In this document: piece by piece, positions 15,463-24,801 of the stretch | How positions within the stretch are numbered: the stretch's first letter is position 1 | Layout of the letters: every line of letters begins with the position of its first letter | From: Methylobacterium sp. E-005 | GTDB lineage: Bacteria > Pseudomonadota > Alphaproteobacteria > Rhizobiales > Beijerinckiaceae | Assembly (NCBI RefSeq): GCF_022829725.1 | Contig: NZ_JAKSYG010000179.1 | Location: 62,001 to 126,000, forward strand | Reading direction: 5' to 3' | DNA: 64,000 bases | Position numbers and translations under genes: made by a program | The notes under the pieces: generated by a model | Seen by the model: the letters and a program-made list of their open reading frames with translations, nothing else | Told to the model about the DNA's origin: nothing | Databases searched by the model: none

Positions 15463-17754
15463 ATGGCGACCGTCGATACCCTGTTTTCTTTTGCCTTCGA
15501 CACTCAGCGCGGGAATGCCACCGGCGCGTTTCCCCTTCCCGGCCTGATTGCCGACGCGCAGGGCAACCTCTACGGCACGACGCAACAGGGCGGCGCGAAC
15601 GAGACGGGGGCCGTGTACGAGTTGGTAAAGGGCGCCAACGGCTACACGCAGCAGACCCTGTTCTCGTTCGATGCCAACACGAGTACTGGCAACGCCACCG
15701 GCATCACACCCTTCGCCGGCCTTACTGCCGACTCCCAGGGTAACCTCTACGGTACGACGATCCAGGGTGGCGCCAACAATGGCGGGACTGTTTTCGAACT
15801 GGTCAAGGGCGCCAATGGCTACGCTCAGAAGACCTTGTACTCTTTCCCCGTCGACCCGAGGGCGAACGCCGTCGAAATCTCTGCGCGGTCGGGCTTGCTT
15901 GCTGACGCCCAGGGTAACCTTTACGGCACGACGTATACCGGTGGAGTGAACGACAACGGAACGGTTTACGAACTGGTCAAAGGTGCCAATGGCTTCAGCC
16001 AACGGACGCTGTTCTCATTCGATTCTGGCGCCTACAGCGGAAATACGACTGGCTCTGGTCCCAAAGGCAATTTGATCTCGGACGCCGAGGGCAACCTTTA
16101 CGGCACGACACTCGTCGGTGGCAAAAGCGGCTACGGAGCGGTGTATGAGCTGGTCAAAGGCCCCAATGGTTACAGCCAGAAAAATCTGTTCTCCTTCGAC
16201 AACCCCAATTCCGGCACTGCCGGCGCCACGCCCGACTCCGGCCTGACCGCCGACGCCCAGGGCAACCTCTACGGGACGACAAAACTCGGCGGCGCGAACG
16301 GCTTGGGGACGGTTTACGAACTTGTTAAAGGGCCCAGTGGCTACAGCCATAAGATTTTGTATTCATTCGACGCGACTGCAAACAACAACGGCGGATTTCT
16401 TTCTCCTGGCCAACTGACTATCGACGGCCAGGGCAACATTTATGGCACGACGCACTCTAGTAATGCGGACAGTAGCGGGACGGTGTACGAGCTCGTCAAT
16501 GGACCCAACGGCTACAGCAAGCGAACCCTGTTCTCTTTCGATCCCGCCACTTCCCATGGCAACGCGACCGGTAGTTACCCCAACCATAGCCTGACCCCGG
16601 ATGGCCAGGGAAACTTCTTCGGTACGACGCAACAGGGCGGCTCGAATAACTATGGAGCGGTCTTCCGGGTGTCAAACATCGACGCTGGAAGCCCGACTCA
16701 ACCCACGAACCCGGTCACCACGAACCCGGTCGCCACGAACCCAGACACCACAAACGTAATGGCGGCGAACTCGGCCGCCACGAACCCGGCGCCCACGAAG
16801 CCAGCCACCGCGAACCCAACCCCGCCGGCCAACAACGCCCCGTGCTACTGCACCGGCACACGGATCCAGACCGACCGCGGCCCGATCGCGGTCGAGGATC
16901 TGGCCATCGGCGACCGAGTCGTGACTGCCGGCGGCGCGCACCGCCCGATCCGCTGGATCGGCACCCGCAGCTACGGCGGCCGCTTCGCCAACACCAACCC
17001 CGCAGTTCTGCCCGTCTGCGTCAAGGCCGGTGCCCTGGCCGAGGCGGTGCCCGTCCGCGACCTCTGGGTCTCGCCCGAGCATGCCCTCTTCCTCGACGGC
17101 GTGCTCGTGCCGGCCGAGTTGCTGGTCAACGGAACCAGCATCGAGAAGGCCGAGCGCGTCGAGGCCGTCACCTACTGGCACATCGAGCTCGACAGCCACG
17201 ACGTGCTCCTCGCCGAGGGGGCGCCGGCCGAGAGTTTCGTCGACGACGGCGGCCGGGCGATCTTCCACAACGCCGCCACGTACCGCGCCCTGTACCCGCA
17301 CGCGCCGGCCTGGACGGGCAAGGCGGCCTATTGCGCCCCGCGGGTCACGGAGGGCTTCGCCCTGGAGGCGATCCGGCGGCGGCTGGCGCTGCGGGCCGGT
17401 CTGCCGGTGGCGCCGGCGCGGACGTTCGGAGCACTGCGCGGACACCTCGATCTCTGCGCGGCCGGCGCGGACGGGACCCTGCGCGTGGTGGGCTGGGCCT
17501 GGGACCTGGCGCATCCGGACGGGCCGGTCTGCCTGGACGTGATGGTGGACGGCGCGGTTGTCGGGCTGGCCTACGCCGAGACTTTCCGCACGGACCTCGC
17601 CGCGGCAGGGATCGGCGACGGCCGTCACGGCTTCGACGTGACGCTGGCGCTCCGAGGGCTTTCCAGCGAATCCACGGTCGTACTGCGCCGCTCGGCCGAC
17701 GGGGCGATGCTCGGCACTGCGCGACCGGCTGCGTCGATCGGGCTCGCCGCCTGA
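15463..17754 (+). CDS. GloVer-repeat protein with Hint autoprocessing domain and C-terminal GWAxD-type domain
   Basis: A 763-residue mosaic. Residues 8 to about 405 are seven repeats of about 57 residues, each with the core ADAQGNLYGTTxxGG and VYELVKGxNGY (the TIGR03803 'GloVer' repeat, a likely beta-propeller). A low-complexity linker of Thr-Asn-Pro repeats (about 408-458) follows. Then a Hint_2-type (Hedgehog/intein) domain starts at the candidate nucleophile C461 in CYCTGTRIQT, with VEDLAIGDRVVT and YWHIELDSHDVLLAEG. Residues about 656-763 form a domain with ALRGHLD, VVGWAWDLAHPD and GDGRHGF, homologous to the start of the next gene. No signal peptide is seen; surface or secreted location is inference. 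Confidence 0.85.
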   Translation: MATVDTLFSFAFDTQRGNATGAFPLPGLIADAQGNLYGTTQQGGANETGAVYELVKGANGYTQQTLFSFDANTSTGNATGITPFAGLTADSQGNLYGTTIQGGANNGGTVFELVKGANGYAQKTLYSFPVDPRANAVEISARSGLLADAQGNLYGTTYTGGVNDNGTVYELVKGANGFSQRTLFSFDSGAYSGNTTGSGPKGNLISDAEGNLYGTTLVGGKSGYGAVYELVKGPNGYSQKNLFSFDNPNSGTAGATPDSGLTADAQGNLYGTTKLGGANGLGTVYELVKGPSGYSHKILYSFDATANNNGGFLSPGQLTIDGQGNIYGTTHSSNADSSGTVYELVNGPNGYSKRTLFSFDPATSHGNATGSYPNHSLTPDGQGNFFGTTQQGGSNNYGAVFRVSNIDAGSPTQPTNPVTTNPVATNPDTTNVMAANSAATNPAPTKPATANPTPPANNAPCYCTGTRIQTDRGPIAVEDLAIGDRVVTAGGAHRPIRWIGTRSYGGRFANTNPAVLPVCVKAGALAEAVPVRDLWVSPEHALFLDGVLVPAELLVNGTSIEKAERVEAVTYWHIELDSHDVLLAEGAPAESFVDDGGRAIFHNAATYRALYPHAPAWTGKAAYCAPRVTEGFALEAIRRRLALRAGLPVAPARTFGALRGHLDLCAAGADGTLRVVGWAWDLAHPDGPVCLDVMVDGAVVGLAYAETFRTDLAAAGIGDGRHGFDVTLALRGLSSESTVVLRRSADGAMLGTARPAASIGLAA

Positions 17755-17776
17755 TCCGACGGGTCGAGCTGCGACA

Positions 17777-19405
17777 GTGGCTCTCCGCGGGCATGTCGAT
17801 CGCCTGTCCCGCCGGCAGGTCATCGGTTGGGCGCGCGATACAGCCGCACCCGACAGTCCCGTCGCCCTGGTCGTGGTGGTCGATGGACGCGCGGTCGGCC
17901 GCTGCCTCGCCGAGCAGCCCCGGGACGATCTCGTCGCCGCGGGCGAGGGCCATGGCCGGCACGGCTTCACCTTCGCTTTCCCCCATGGAACGCTGCCAGC
18001 TCTGGCCTGCTGCACCGTCTCCGTGCGTCGCGAGGGCGACGGCGCAGCGGTGCCCGGCTCGCCCCTGACCCTCGACCCGATCACCAGGTTCGACGCCGAT
18101 CTGCGGGAATGGCTATCCCTGGTCCTGGCCGATCCGGTCGATGCGCTCGAGCGCGGCCGGCGCCTCGCCTTTCTGCTGGAACAGGCGCAGCACCTGCGGC
18201 GGGCGGCGGCCGAGGATCCCGGGCTGGCCCTCGATCCCGTCGCCCGACCGCGGGCCCTGGTGATCGATACCACGCTGCCGGTGACCGCCCGGGACGCCGG
18301 CTCGAACGCGATTCTCTCGCATCTCCGCTCCCTGCAGCGGCTCGGCTACGCCGTCACCTTCGCCCCCCTCGATATGGTCGGGGATGCCGCGGCGCTGGAA
18401 GCCGAGGGCGTGCGCTGCTGCCTGTCGCCCTGGTACGCGACGGTGGAGGAGGTGCTGCGCCGGCACGAGGGCGCCTTCGCGGTGGTCTATCTGCACCGGA
18501 TCGAGACCGCCGGACGCTATGCCCAACTCGTGCGCGACACGCAGCGGGGTGCGAGACTGATCTATAGCGTCGCCGACCTGCACCATCTGCGCACCGCCCG
18601 CCAGGCGGCGGTCGAAGGCCGGGCGGACCTCGCCGCCTATGCCGAGCACGTCCGCCTCCTCGAGCTGTGTACGGCGCAGATGTCGGACGCGGTGATCACC
18701 CACTCCACGCACGAGGCCGAGATCCTGGCCGGGCACATCCCGTCAGAGCGGGTCCATATCGTGCCCTGGGCCGTCGCGCCGCGCCCGACCGCGGTGCCGT
18801 TCGCCGCACGACGGGGGATGGCCTTTGTCGGCGGCTTCGGGCATCAGCCCAACGTCGATGCGGCGCTGGTCCTGATCGAGTCGGTGATGCCGGCCCTGGC
18901 GGCGCTCCGCCCGGGCGGATCGGCGGCCGAGCTTCCCTGTCTGCTGGCGGGCAGCGGCATGCCGGAGCGCGTGGCGGCTCTGGCGGCGGCGCGGCCGGGG
19001 GTCGAGATCCTGGGCCGGGTGCCGGACCTCGCCGCGCTGTTCGACCGTGTTCGGCTGAGCGTGGCGCCGCTGGCCTACGGAGCTGGCGTGAAGGGAAAGG
19101 TGCTCGACAGCTTGGCCGCCGGAATACCCTGCGTGTGCACGCCGGTGGCCGCCGAGGGGCTCGATCTGCCGGAGCCGCTAGCGCGGCTGGTGGCGGATAC
19201 GCCGACGGCCCTGGCGCAGGCGATTCTTTCGCTGCACGAGGACGAGGGACTGAACCGGACCTGTGCCGCGGCGGGGCTGGCCTACATCGCGGCCATGAAC
19301 AGCGCGCGACGGGTGGACGCGGGCATGCGGGCGGCCCTGGACCTGCCGAACGCCGAGCCCACGAATGCGGGTTCGGAAACGTCTTACCGGGTCGCAGCCG
19401 CCTGA
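17777..19405 (+). CDS. Glycosyltransferase (group 1-like) with N-terminal GWAxD-type domain
   Basis: A 542-residue protein. Residues 1 to about 105 (ALRGHVD, VIGWARDTAAPDSPV, GHGRHGF) are homologous to the C-terminus of the preceding GloVer/Hint protein. Residues about 155-535 look like a GT-B glycosyltransferase: first Rossmann half (RALVIDTTLPVTARDAGSN, GYAVTFAPLDM) and nucleotide-sugar half (FVGGFGHQPNVDAALVLIE, GVEILGRVPDLAALFDR, VAPLAYGAGVKGKVLDSLA). It probably modifies a surface polysaccharide or glycoprotein. The GTG start lies 22 bases after the Hint gene, so the two are probably one operon. A GTG start is accepted because it places ALRGHVD at the very N-terminus. Confidence 0.85.
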   Translation: MALRGHVDRLSRRQVIGWARDTAAPDSPVALVVVVDGRAVGRCLAEQPRDDLVAAGEGHGRHGFTFAFPHGTLPALACCTVSVRREGDGAAVPGSPLTLDPITRFDADLREWLSLVLADPVDALERGRRLAFLLEQAQHLRRAAAEDPGLALDPVARPRALVIDTTLPVTARDAGSNAILSHLRSLQRLGYAVTFAPLDMVGDAAALEAEGVRCCLSPWYATVEEVLRRHEGAFAVVYLHRIETAGRYAQLVRDTQRGARLIYSVADLHHLRTARQAAVEGRADLAAYAEHVRLLELCTAQMSDAVITHSTHEAEILAGHIPSERVHIVPWAVAPRPTAVPFAARRGMAFVGGFGHQPNVDAALVLIESVMPALAALRPGGSAAELPCLLAGSGMPERVAALAAARPGVEILGRVPDLAALFDRVRLSVAPLAYGAGVKGKVLDSLAAGIPCVCTPVAAEGLDLPEPLARLVADTPTALAQAILSLHEDEGLNRTCAAAGLAYIAAMNSARRVDAGMRAALDLPNAEPTNAGSETSYRVAAA

Positions 19406-19493
19406 TTGCCGCCGGAGTGTCGCTGGCCCTCCGAAACCCTCCGCCGGCCTTGCAGCCTTGCAAACCCAGGCTCCAGCCGCCCTGGCCAGGGCG

Positions 19494-20210
19494 TTACGTC
19501 CCCGCGGCACGCACCTCCGCGAGCCCATGCCGCTGACGGCCCTCGGCGTCGAAATTCGCCGGACTCAGCCACGCTTCGAAGCCGGCCCGGACCTTCGGCC
19601 ATTCCGCGTCGGTGATCGAGAACCACGCCGTGTCGCGCGAGCGCCCCTTCACCACCACGGCATTGCGGAAGATGCCTTCGAAGGTGAAGCCCAGGCGCAG
19701 GGCCGCCGCCCGGGACGGGGCGTTGAGGCTGTCGCATTTCCACTCGTAGCGGCGGTAGCCGAGCTCGTCGAAAGCGCGGGCCATCATCAGCGCCATGGCC
19801 TCGGTCGAGGCTGGGGTCCGCTGCAGACCCGGCCCGAAATGGAGGTGCCCAACCTCGATCACCCCGTTGGCCGGATCGATACGCAGATACGAGGCGATGC
19901 CCAGGGGCTCGCCGCTCCCGCGGTCCAGGATGGCATGGAACAGCGGATCCCGGCTCGCCGCCCGGGCTTCGAGACGGTCGCGAAACGCCGCCTCGTTCTC
20001 GGGCATCTCATCGGGAAGATAGGTCCACGTGCGTTGGTCGGGCGCTGCGCTGTAGGCCGCGAACAGGCCGGCCGCGTGGGCCCCGGCATCGAGGGGCACG
20101 ATCCGGCAGGTGCGGCCCTCCATCGGCGTCCGTGGCGGGACTGGACGCAGGGTCCAGTTCGGGAGCGCCGGCCCGATCGGCTGGCCGAAATCGTCGAGGC
20201 GCGCGCTCAT
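19494..20210 (-). CDS. GNAT family acetyltransferase (RimJ/RimL-like)
   Basis: A 238-residue protein of the RimJ/RimL-like GNAT type: GRTCRIVPLDAGAHA near residue 32, then LYRIDPANG-type strand ASYLRIDPANGVIEVGHLHF, the acetyl-CoA region TPASTEAMALMMARAFDELG and NAPSRAAALRLGFTFEGIFR. It is expected to acetylate a protein N-terminus or small molecule; the substrate is unknown. Its ATG overlaps the TGA of the PaiB-like gene (ATGA), so the two are translationally coupled. A longer frame to 20474 encodes Arg-rich shadow sequence and is rejected. Confidence 0.88.
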   Translation of the reverse strand: MSARLDDFGQPIGPALPNWTLRPVPPRTPMEGRTCRIVPLDAGAHAAGLFAAYSAAPDQRTWTYLPDEMPENEAAFRDRLEARAASRDPLFHAILDRGSGEPLGIASYLRIDPANGVIEVGHLHFGPGLQRTPASTEAMALMMARAFDELGYRRYEWKCDSLNAPSRAAALRLGFTFEGIFRNAVVVKGRSRDTAWFSITDAEWPKVRAGFEAWLSPANFDAEGRQRHGLAEVRAAGT

Positions 20211-20833
20211 GACCGGTCCCGCTCGGCGACCAGATCGGCGAGGTTCGCCTCGCCCGCGGCCCGGAAGCCCGCGATCACGCCGGCCCGGTCGGGCGCGGGT
20301 CGGTTCTGACTCATCTTCCACTTCCCCTCGATGCGCGTGATCGGGATCTCGACGCCGATCAGCGCCTGAACCTGCGCCGCCACGAACGGCGCCGGCGCGT
20401 CGGAGACCGCCCAGGGTTCGGCCCGCGTCCCCTCCCGGAGCGTCGTGAGATCCGCGATCTGGCGCCGCAGCCATGCCGTGTCCTCGATGAGACGCGGCCG
20501 CCCCCAGGCCTGCACGGTGGCGTAGTTCCAGGTCGGTACGACGCGGCCATGAACCTGCTTGCTCGGGTACCAGCTCGGGGTGACGTAGCCCTGCGGCCCT
20601 TGGAACGCCACGAGGCAGTCTGAGACCGCCGCGAGATCCTGCCCCTGCGGATTGGCCCGCGCGAGATGGGCGCGCAGGATGCCGTGCGTGCCACCTGCGT
20701 CGATGAGGAACGGGATCGGGTTGGCCATCAGACCCGACGGGCCGGCGGTGATCAGGAGGCCGAGCGGATACGCCCGGATCAGCGCGTGCTGGACCTCCTG
20801 TGAATCCTCCTGGAAGTGCGGCGGCTGATACAC
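20207..20833 (-). CDS. FMN-binding negative transcriptional regulator, PaiB family
   Basis: About 208 residues: opening YQPPHFQEDSQEVQHALIR, then YPLGLLITAGPSGLMANPIPF, WYPSKQVHGRVVPTWNYATV, and a C-terminal EIPITRIEGKWKMSQNRPA, all hallmarks of PaiB-type split-barrel flavin-binding proteins, linked in Bacillus to repression of sporulation and degradative genes. The GTG at 20833 gives the usual N-terminus and has GACGAGG upstream; a GTG at 20857 would add eight residues. It is coupled to the GNAT gene downstream, matching the known paiA (acetyltransferase)-paiB pairing, and is divergent from a MocR regulator. Confidence 0.9.
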   Translation of the reverse strand: MYQPPHFQEDSQEVQHALIRAYPLGLLITAGPSGLMANPIPFLIDAGGTHGILRAHLARANPQGQDLAAVSDCLVAFQGPQGYVTPSWYPSKQVHGRVVPTWNYATVQAWGRPRLIEDTAWLRRQIADLTTLREGTRAEPWAVSDAPAPFVAAQVQALIGVEIPITRIEGKWKMSQNRPAPDRAGVIAGFRAAGEANLADLVAERDRS

Positions 20834-20923
20834 GGGCCTCGTCCTGTCGGTCAGCACGTTTGCGCGCTGTCTGCCAGGATGCTTGACCGTTCAGCGGACC
20901 AGACGGAAGGTCCAGTTCCTGAA

Positions 20924-22426
20924 ATGCGACTGGACCACTTTGGCATGGCCAGGGCTCCGCTGCCGTTGCCCGTCAGCCTCGATCCGACGAGCCCGCTGCC
21001 GCTGCACGCGCAGCTCCGCGAAGCCCTGCGCGCGGCGATCCTCGACCGTCGGCTGGCTCGCGGGGCCCGGCTCCCGGCCTCGCGCGTTCTGGCGGCCGAC
21101 CTCGCCTGCGCCCGCGGTACGGTGGTGCTTGCCCTTGAACAGCTCGTCGCCGAAGGCTACCTGACGGCCCGTCCCGGCTCGGCCACGCGCGTCGCCGCGA
21201 CCCTGCCGGACGATTCGGTGCCGTCACCGGGACGCTCCGAGGGGGCATCGCCGATGCCGGTGCCGAACCTCGCACGCCGGAGCGCCCGTCTCACAGCGGC
21301 GCCGCGGCTGCGCTACATGGCGGGATCTGCCGCCCCCGACGCCTTCGCGCTCGGCCGTCCGGCCCCGGATGCCTTCCCGTATGCGGTCTGGGCGCGCCTG
21401 CTCCAGGCCGAATGGCGGCACGGGCCGGCCGAGCCGCCGGATCCCCGCGGCTCGCCGGCACTGCGCGGTGCCATCGCGACGTATCTGGCGCAGGCTCGGG
21501 GCGTCGTCTGCGCGGCGGACGACGTGATCGTCACGGCCGGTATCCGGCAGAGCCTGAAGCTGCTCGCGGAGCTTCTGCTCGATCCCGGGGAGACGGCTCT
21601 GGTCGAGGAACCCGGCTTTCCCGGGATCGCGCAGGCGCTTGCCAGCGCAGGGCTGAGGACGGTGCCGATCCCAGTCGGCCCGGGCGGATTGTCCGCATCC
21701 CGTGTCGGGGTATTGGCATCCGACGCAAGGCTCGCCGTCGTGACGCCGGCGCACCATTACCCCCTCGGCCATACCATGAGCCTGCAGAACCGGCTCGACC
21801 TCCTGGCCTGGGCGAAGTCTGTCGGGGGCTGGATCGTCGAGGACGACTATGACGGTGCCTACCGCTATGCCGGCCGGCCGCTCGCGCCGTTGCGCGCCCT
21901 CGATCGGGTCGGCCGGGTCATCTATGTCGGCAGCTTCTCGAAGCTCCTGCTGCCGGCCCTCGGCCTTAGCTACCTCGTCCTGCCGCGCGGGCTCGTGGCG
22001 CCGGTGAATCAGGCGCTCGCCGAGATCGGCCCCGCCCCCCCCGGGATCGGCCAATGGGCACTTGCGCGCTTCATCGAGGAGGGACACCTCGCGGGCCATC
22101 TGCGCCGGACCCGCCGCCTCTACGCCCTTCGCCAAGCGGCCCTGGTTGAGGCCGTCGCCACCCTCGCTGCGGACATCCTCGCGGTCGAGCCGATGGAGGG
22201 CGGGATGCATCTCATCGCGCGTCCGGGACCGTCCTGGGGTGCGGGCCTCACCGATGCGGCCGCCGCGGTGGCGCTCGGGCAAGCCGGAATCTCCGCAGTG
22301 GCGCTGTCGGCCTATCACGTCGGATGGCCGGAGCCCGGGCTGCTGCTCGGCTATGCCGCCGTGCCGGAGCGGGCGATCGCGCCGGCGGTGCGGCGCATGG
22401 CGGAGACGCTGCGCCACCGCCCGTGA
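20924..22426 (+). CDS. MocR-type regulator (GntR DNA-binding domain fused to class I aminotransferase)
   Basis: About 500 residues. The N-terminal winged helix (about 15-85) contains PLPLHAQLREALRAAILDRR, RLPASRVLAADL and RGTVVLALEQLVAEGYL. A linker leads to a fold-type I PLP domain (about 125-490) with VTAGIRQSLKLLAELLL, WIVEDDYDGAYRY and the PLP lysine in YVGSFSKLLLPALGLSYL. MocR proteins use PLP or amino-compound binding to control nearby genes, often divergent ones, so the facing paiB-GNAT pair is its likely target. The start is uncertain (20879, 20924 or 20945); 20924 follows GGAAGG at reasonable distance. Confidence 0.88.
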   Translation: MRLDHFGMARAPLPLPVSLDPTSPLPLHAQLREALRAAILDRRLARGARLPASRVLAADLACARGTVVLALEQLVAEGYLTARPGSATRVAATLPDDSVPSPGRSEGASPMPVPNLARRSARLTAAPRLRYMAGSAAPDAFALGRPAPDAFPYAVWARLLQAEWRHGPAEPPDPRGSPALRGAIATYLAQARGVVCAADDVIVTAGIRQSLKLLAELLLDPGETALVEEPGFPGIAQALASAGLRTVPIPVGPGGLSASRVGVLASDARLAVVTPAHHYPLGHTMSLQNRLDLLAWAKSVGGWIVEDDYDGAYRYAGRPLAPLRALDRVGRVIYVGSFSKLLLPALGLSYLVLPRGLVAPVNQALAEIGPAPPGIGQWALARFIEEGHLAGHLRRTRRLYALRQAALVEAVATLAADILAVEPMEGGMHLIARPGPSWGAGLTDAAAAVALGQAGISAVALSAYHVGWPEPGLLLGYAAVPERAIAPAVRRMAETLRHRP

Positions 22427-22442
22427 GGAGCCGACAGTCCGT

Positions 22443-23687
22443 TCAGGGCACGATCGCGCCAGTCTCGGCGAACCGGGCCAGCCGCGCGACGAGGGGCGCG
22501 ACCATCACGCGGTCCATCTGTCCCAGAAGCCCGCTGCGCGCGTGGGCGACGTTCGCCTCGGCCTGCTCCCGCGCCCGGCGCTGCCAGGCGGGACGATCCG
22601 CCCTGCAGTCGGCCCAGGCGCGCTCGATCGCGCGAAACACCTGCGGCAGGCGCGCGATCGGGTCGGCGATCGGGTCGTAGGCGTGATCGATCAGGCTCTC
22701 GAAGGTGTGGAACCCGAGCTCGGAGAGCCGCGCCACGGCGCGCGGGGCGCCGACCATCACGAAGGGCAGACCGGTCGCGGCGGCCTTCAGGGATTTCTCC
22801 GTGATCCGCTCCACGCCGGGCTCGAAGAAATCGGTTTCCGAGATCACCGTCAGATCGCAACCGGCGTAAGCCTGCGTGTCCAGGGTCAACACCATGTCGG
22901 TGCCCTGGTCGGCGTCGATCCGCTGGGCTCGACGGGGAATCCAGGTCTCGATCTCGGCGAGCATCGGCCCGAAGGCGGCCTCGATCTCCGGCGGCCAGTG
23001 AAAAACGTTGATGCCGCCCGCCTTCGGGTTGTCGGCGCCGATGCCGTGGAAGGAGATCAGGCCGTCGCGGTCCAGGCCGTTGAGCTGGAACCAGCGGTAA
23101 AGCAGCACCCGGTGCCAGCGCAGGGCCGCGTTCTGGCACAGGAAGCGGGCCGGACCCGCATCCCGCGGGAACGGCGCGTAGCCGGTGCGGTCGAGCGGCG
23201 CTTGCGGGAAGAGACGCGGGCCGGCCTCCCCGTCGAGCCACAGGGCGACCTGGAGCGGGAAGAACTCGAAGGTCCAGAAGCACAGGCCCTCGCCGTAGAG
23301 CCGCTCGTAATCCAGCCGCAGCATCCGGTTCTGAGAGACCAGGATGACGCGGCCACGGGGGATGCCGAGCCCGTCGAGGTTGCGGTGCAGCGCCTCGAAG
23401 GTCGGCGCGTGCAGGCCCGGGCCCTCGTTTGAGAGATCGAGCAGCAGCGCCGCGCGCCCGGTCCGCAGGTTTTCGACATCGCCGGGGGTGAGGAGATCGA
23501 GGCGCCCGTTGGCCTCAGGGAAACCCAGGCGGACGAAGTCGAGCACCGGCAGGCAGAGGGCGTGGCGCGCATCGCCCGGTTCGGCCGTGACGATGACTGG
23601 CTTGCCCATCCAGCCGAGGGCAGTCGGCAGGAAGTGGCCGGCCTCGCCCCGGGGGACGAGCAGGATCGCGGAGGTCGGTTGGCTCAT
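22443..23687 (-). CDS. Unknown protein at the end of the transporter operon
   Basis: A 414-residue protein I cannot assign. It starts with a Rossmann-like strand (AILLVPRGEAGHFLPTALGW), has GRAALLLDLSNEGPG and ILVSQNRMLRLDYERLYG in the middle, and ends with SETDFFEPGVERITEKSLKA, ATGLPFVMVGAPRAVARL and LGFHTFESLIDHAYD. The C-terminal block recalls sequences seen in some uncharacterised glycosyltransferase-like and capsule-related proteins, but this is memory only. No signal peptide or membrane segment is present. It lies 70 bases after dppD on the same strand, so it may share the transcript, yet nothing ties it to transport. Confidence 0.8.
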   Translation of the reverse strand: MSQPTSAILLVPRGEAGHFLPTALGWMGKPVIVTAEPGDARHALCLPVLDFVRLGFPEANGRLDLLTPGDVENLRTGRAALLLDLSNEGPGLHAPTFEALHRNLDGLGIPRGRVILVSQNRMLRLDYERLYGEGLCFWTFEFFPLQVALWLDGEAGPRLFPQAPLDRTGYAPFPRDAGPARFLCQNAALRWHRVLLYRWFQLNGLDRDGLISFHGIGADNPKAGGINVFHWPPEIEAAFGPMLAEIETWIPRRAQRIDADQGTDMVLTLDTQAYAGCDLTVISETDFFEPGVERITEKSLKAAATGLPFVMVGAPRAVARLSELGFHTFESLIDHAYDPIADPIARLPQVFRAIERAWADCRADRPAWQRRAREQAEANVAHARSGLLGQMDRVMVAPLVARLARFAETGAIVP

Positions 23688-23757
23688 CGTCACGCCCGGG
23701 CGGCCCAAAACCGGACCGCGCGAAGCCGGATAAAGACTTCGCGCGGGGGCGTCGAGG

Positions 23758-24801
23758 TCAGGCCGGGACTGGTTCCGCGGCGCGGACCGGCGTCGGGCCG
23801 GCACGGTAGGCGGCCGAGGCCTCCTCGGTCCGCCAGCAGGCCACCTGATGCCCCGGGGCGATCGCGGCGACCGGCGGCATCTCCCGGCGGCAGCGCTCTT
23901 CCGCCAGGAAGCAGCGCGGCGCGAACGGGCAGCCGGGCGGGCGGTTGGCGAGGTCCGGCGGGCTACCCGGGATGGTCTGGAGCCGCGAGCCCTTGGCCAG
24001 CGCCCCCTCCGCCCGGCTGCGCAGCAGGCCGATCGTATAGGGATGGTGCGGGTTCAGGACCACCTGATGCGCCGTGCCGGTCTCGACGATCTTGCCCGCG
24101 TACATCACGGCGATCCGGTCGGCGACCTCGACCGCCGCGCCGAGATCGTGCGTGACGATGACGATCGACAGGCCCAGATCGCGCTGCAACTCGCGCAGCA
24201 GCAGCAGCACCTGAATCTGCACGGTGGCGTCGAGGGCCGTGGTGGGCTCGTCGGCGAGGAGGACCTGCGGCCGGCAGGCGAGCGCCAGGGCGATCATGGC
24301 CCGCTGGCGCATGCCGCCCGACATCTCGTGCGGGTAATTGTCGAGCCGCCGCTCCGGGCTCGGGATCCGGACCCGCTCGAACAGGGCGAGCGCCCGCTTG
24401 CGCGCCTCGACCTTGGAGATCTTTTCGTGGCGCAGGATCGCCTCGGTGATCTGTTGGCCGACCGTGTAGACCGGGTCGAAGGCGAGCAGCGGCTCCTGGA
24501 AGATCATCGAGACGTCGCCGCCGCGGAAATCGGCGAGCTGGCGCTTGGTCAGCGCCTGCACGTCCCGGCCGGCCGCCAGGATCTTCCCTTCGATCCGGCT
24601 GCGGCCTGGCGGGAACAATCGCAGGATCGCGCGGAGCGTCACGCTCTTGCCGGAGCCGGATTCGCCGATCAGCGCCAGCGCCTGACCGCGTTCCAGGGTG
24701 AGATCGACGCCGTCGACGACCTGCACCTTGCCGAAGGCGACGCGCAGATTCTCGAGGACGACGGCGGGTTCCGAGGAAGGGGTGGGAATCGAACTGCTCA
24801 T
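23758..24801 (-). CDS. Dipeptide/oligopeptide-type ABC transporter ATP-binding protein (DppD/OppD type)
   Basis: A 347-residue ATPase of the Dpp/Opp/Nik family. Walker [10 protein letters not shown]-loop [12 protein letters not shown], signature MSGGMRQR, Walker [13 protein letters not shown] and the H-loop VTHDLGAA are intact. The C-terminal oligopeptide-ATPase extension has a cysteine-containing [20 protein letters not shown], which in this family can carry an Fe-S cluster. It works with the adjacent ATPase as a heterodimer on the cytoplasmic face. Its ATG overlaps the end of the second ATPase gene (ATGA). Confidence 0.92.
   Translation of the reverse strand: MSSSIPTPSSEPAVVLENLRVAFGKVQVVDGVDLTLERGQALALIGESGSGKSVTLRAILRLFPPGRSRIEGKILAAGRDVQALTKRQLADFRGGDVSMIFQEPLLAFDPVYTVGQQITEAILRHEKISKVEARKRALALFERVRIPSPERRLDNYPHEMSGGMRQRAMIALALACRPQVLLADEPTTALDATVQIQVLLLLRELQRDLGLSIVIVTHDLGAAVEVADRIAVMYAGKIVETGTAHQVVLNPHHPYTIGLLRSRAEGALAKGSRLQTIPGSPPDLANRPPGCPFAPRCFLAEERCRREMPPVAAIAPGHQVACWRTEEASAAYRAGPTPVRAAEPVPA

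Noticed and set aside
15463..16680. Regularly spaced repeats suggesting a CRISPR-like or tandem DNA array
   Set aside because: Period is about 170 bases with diverged sequence, in frame, and explained by GloVer protein repeats.
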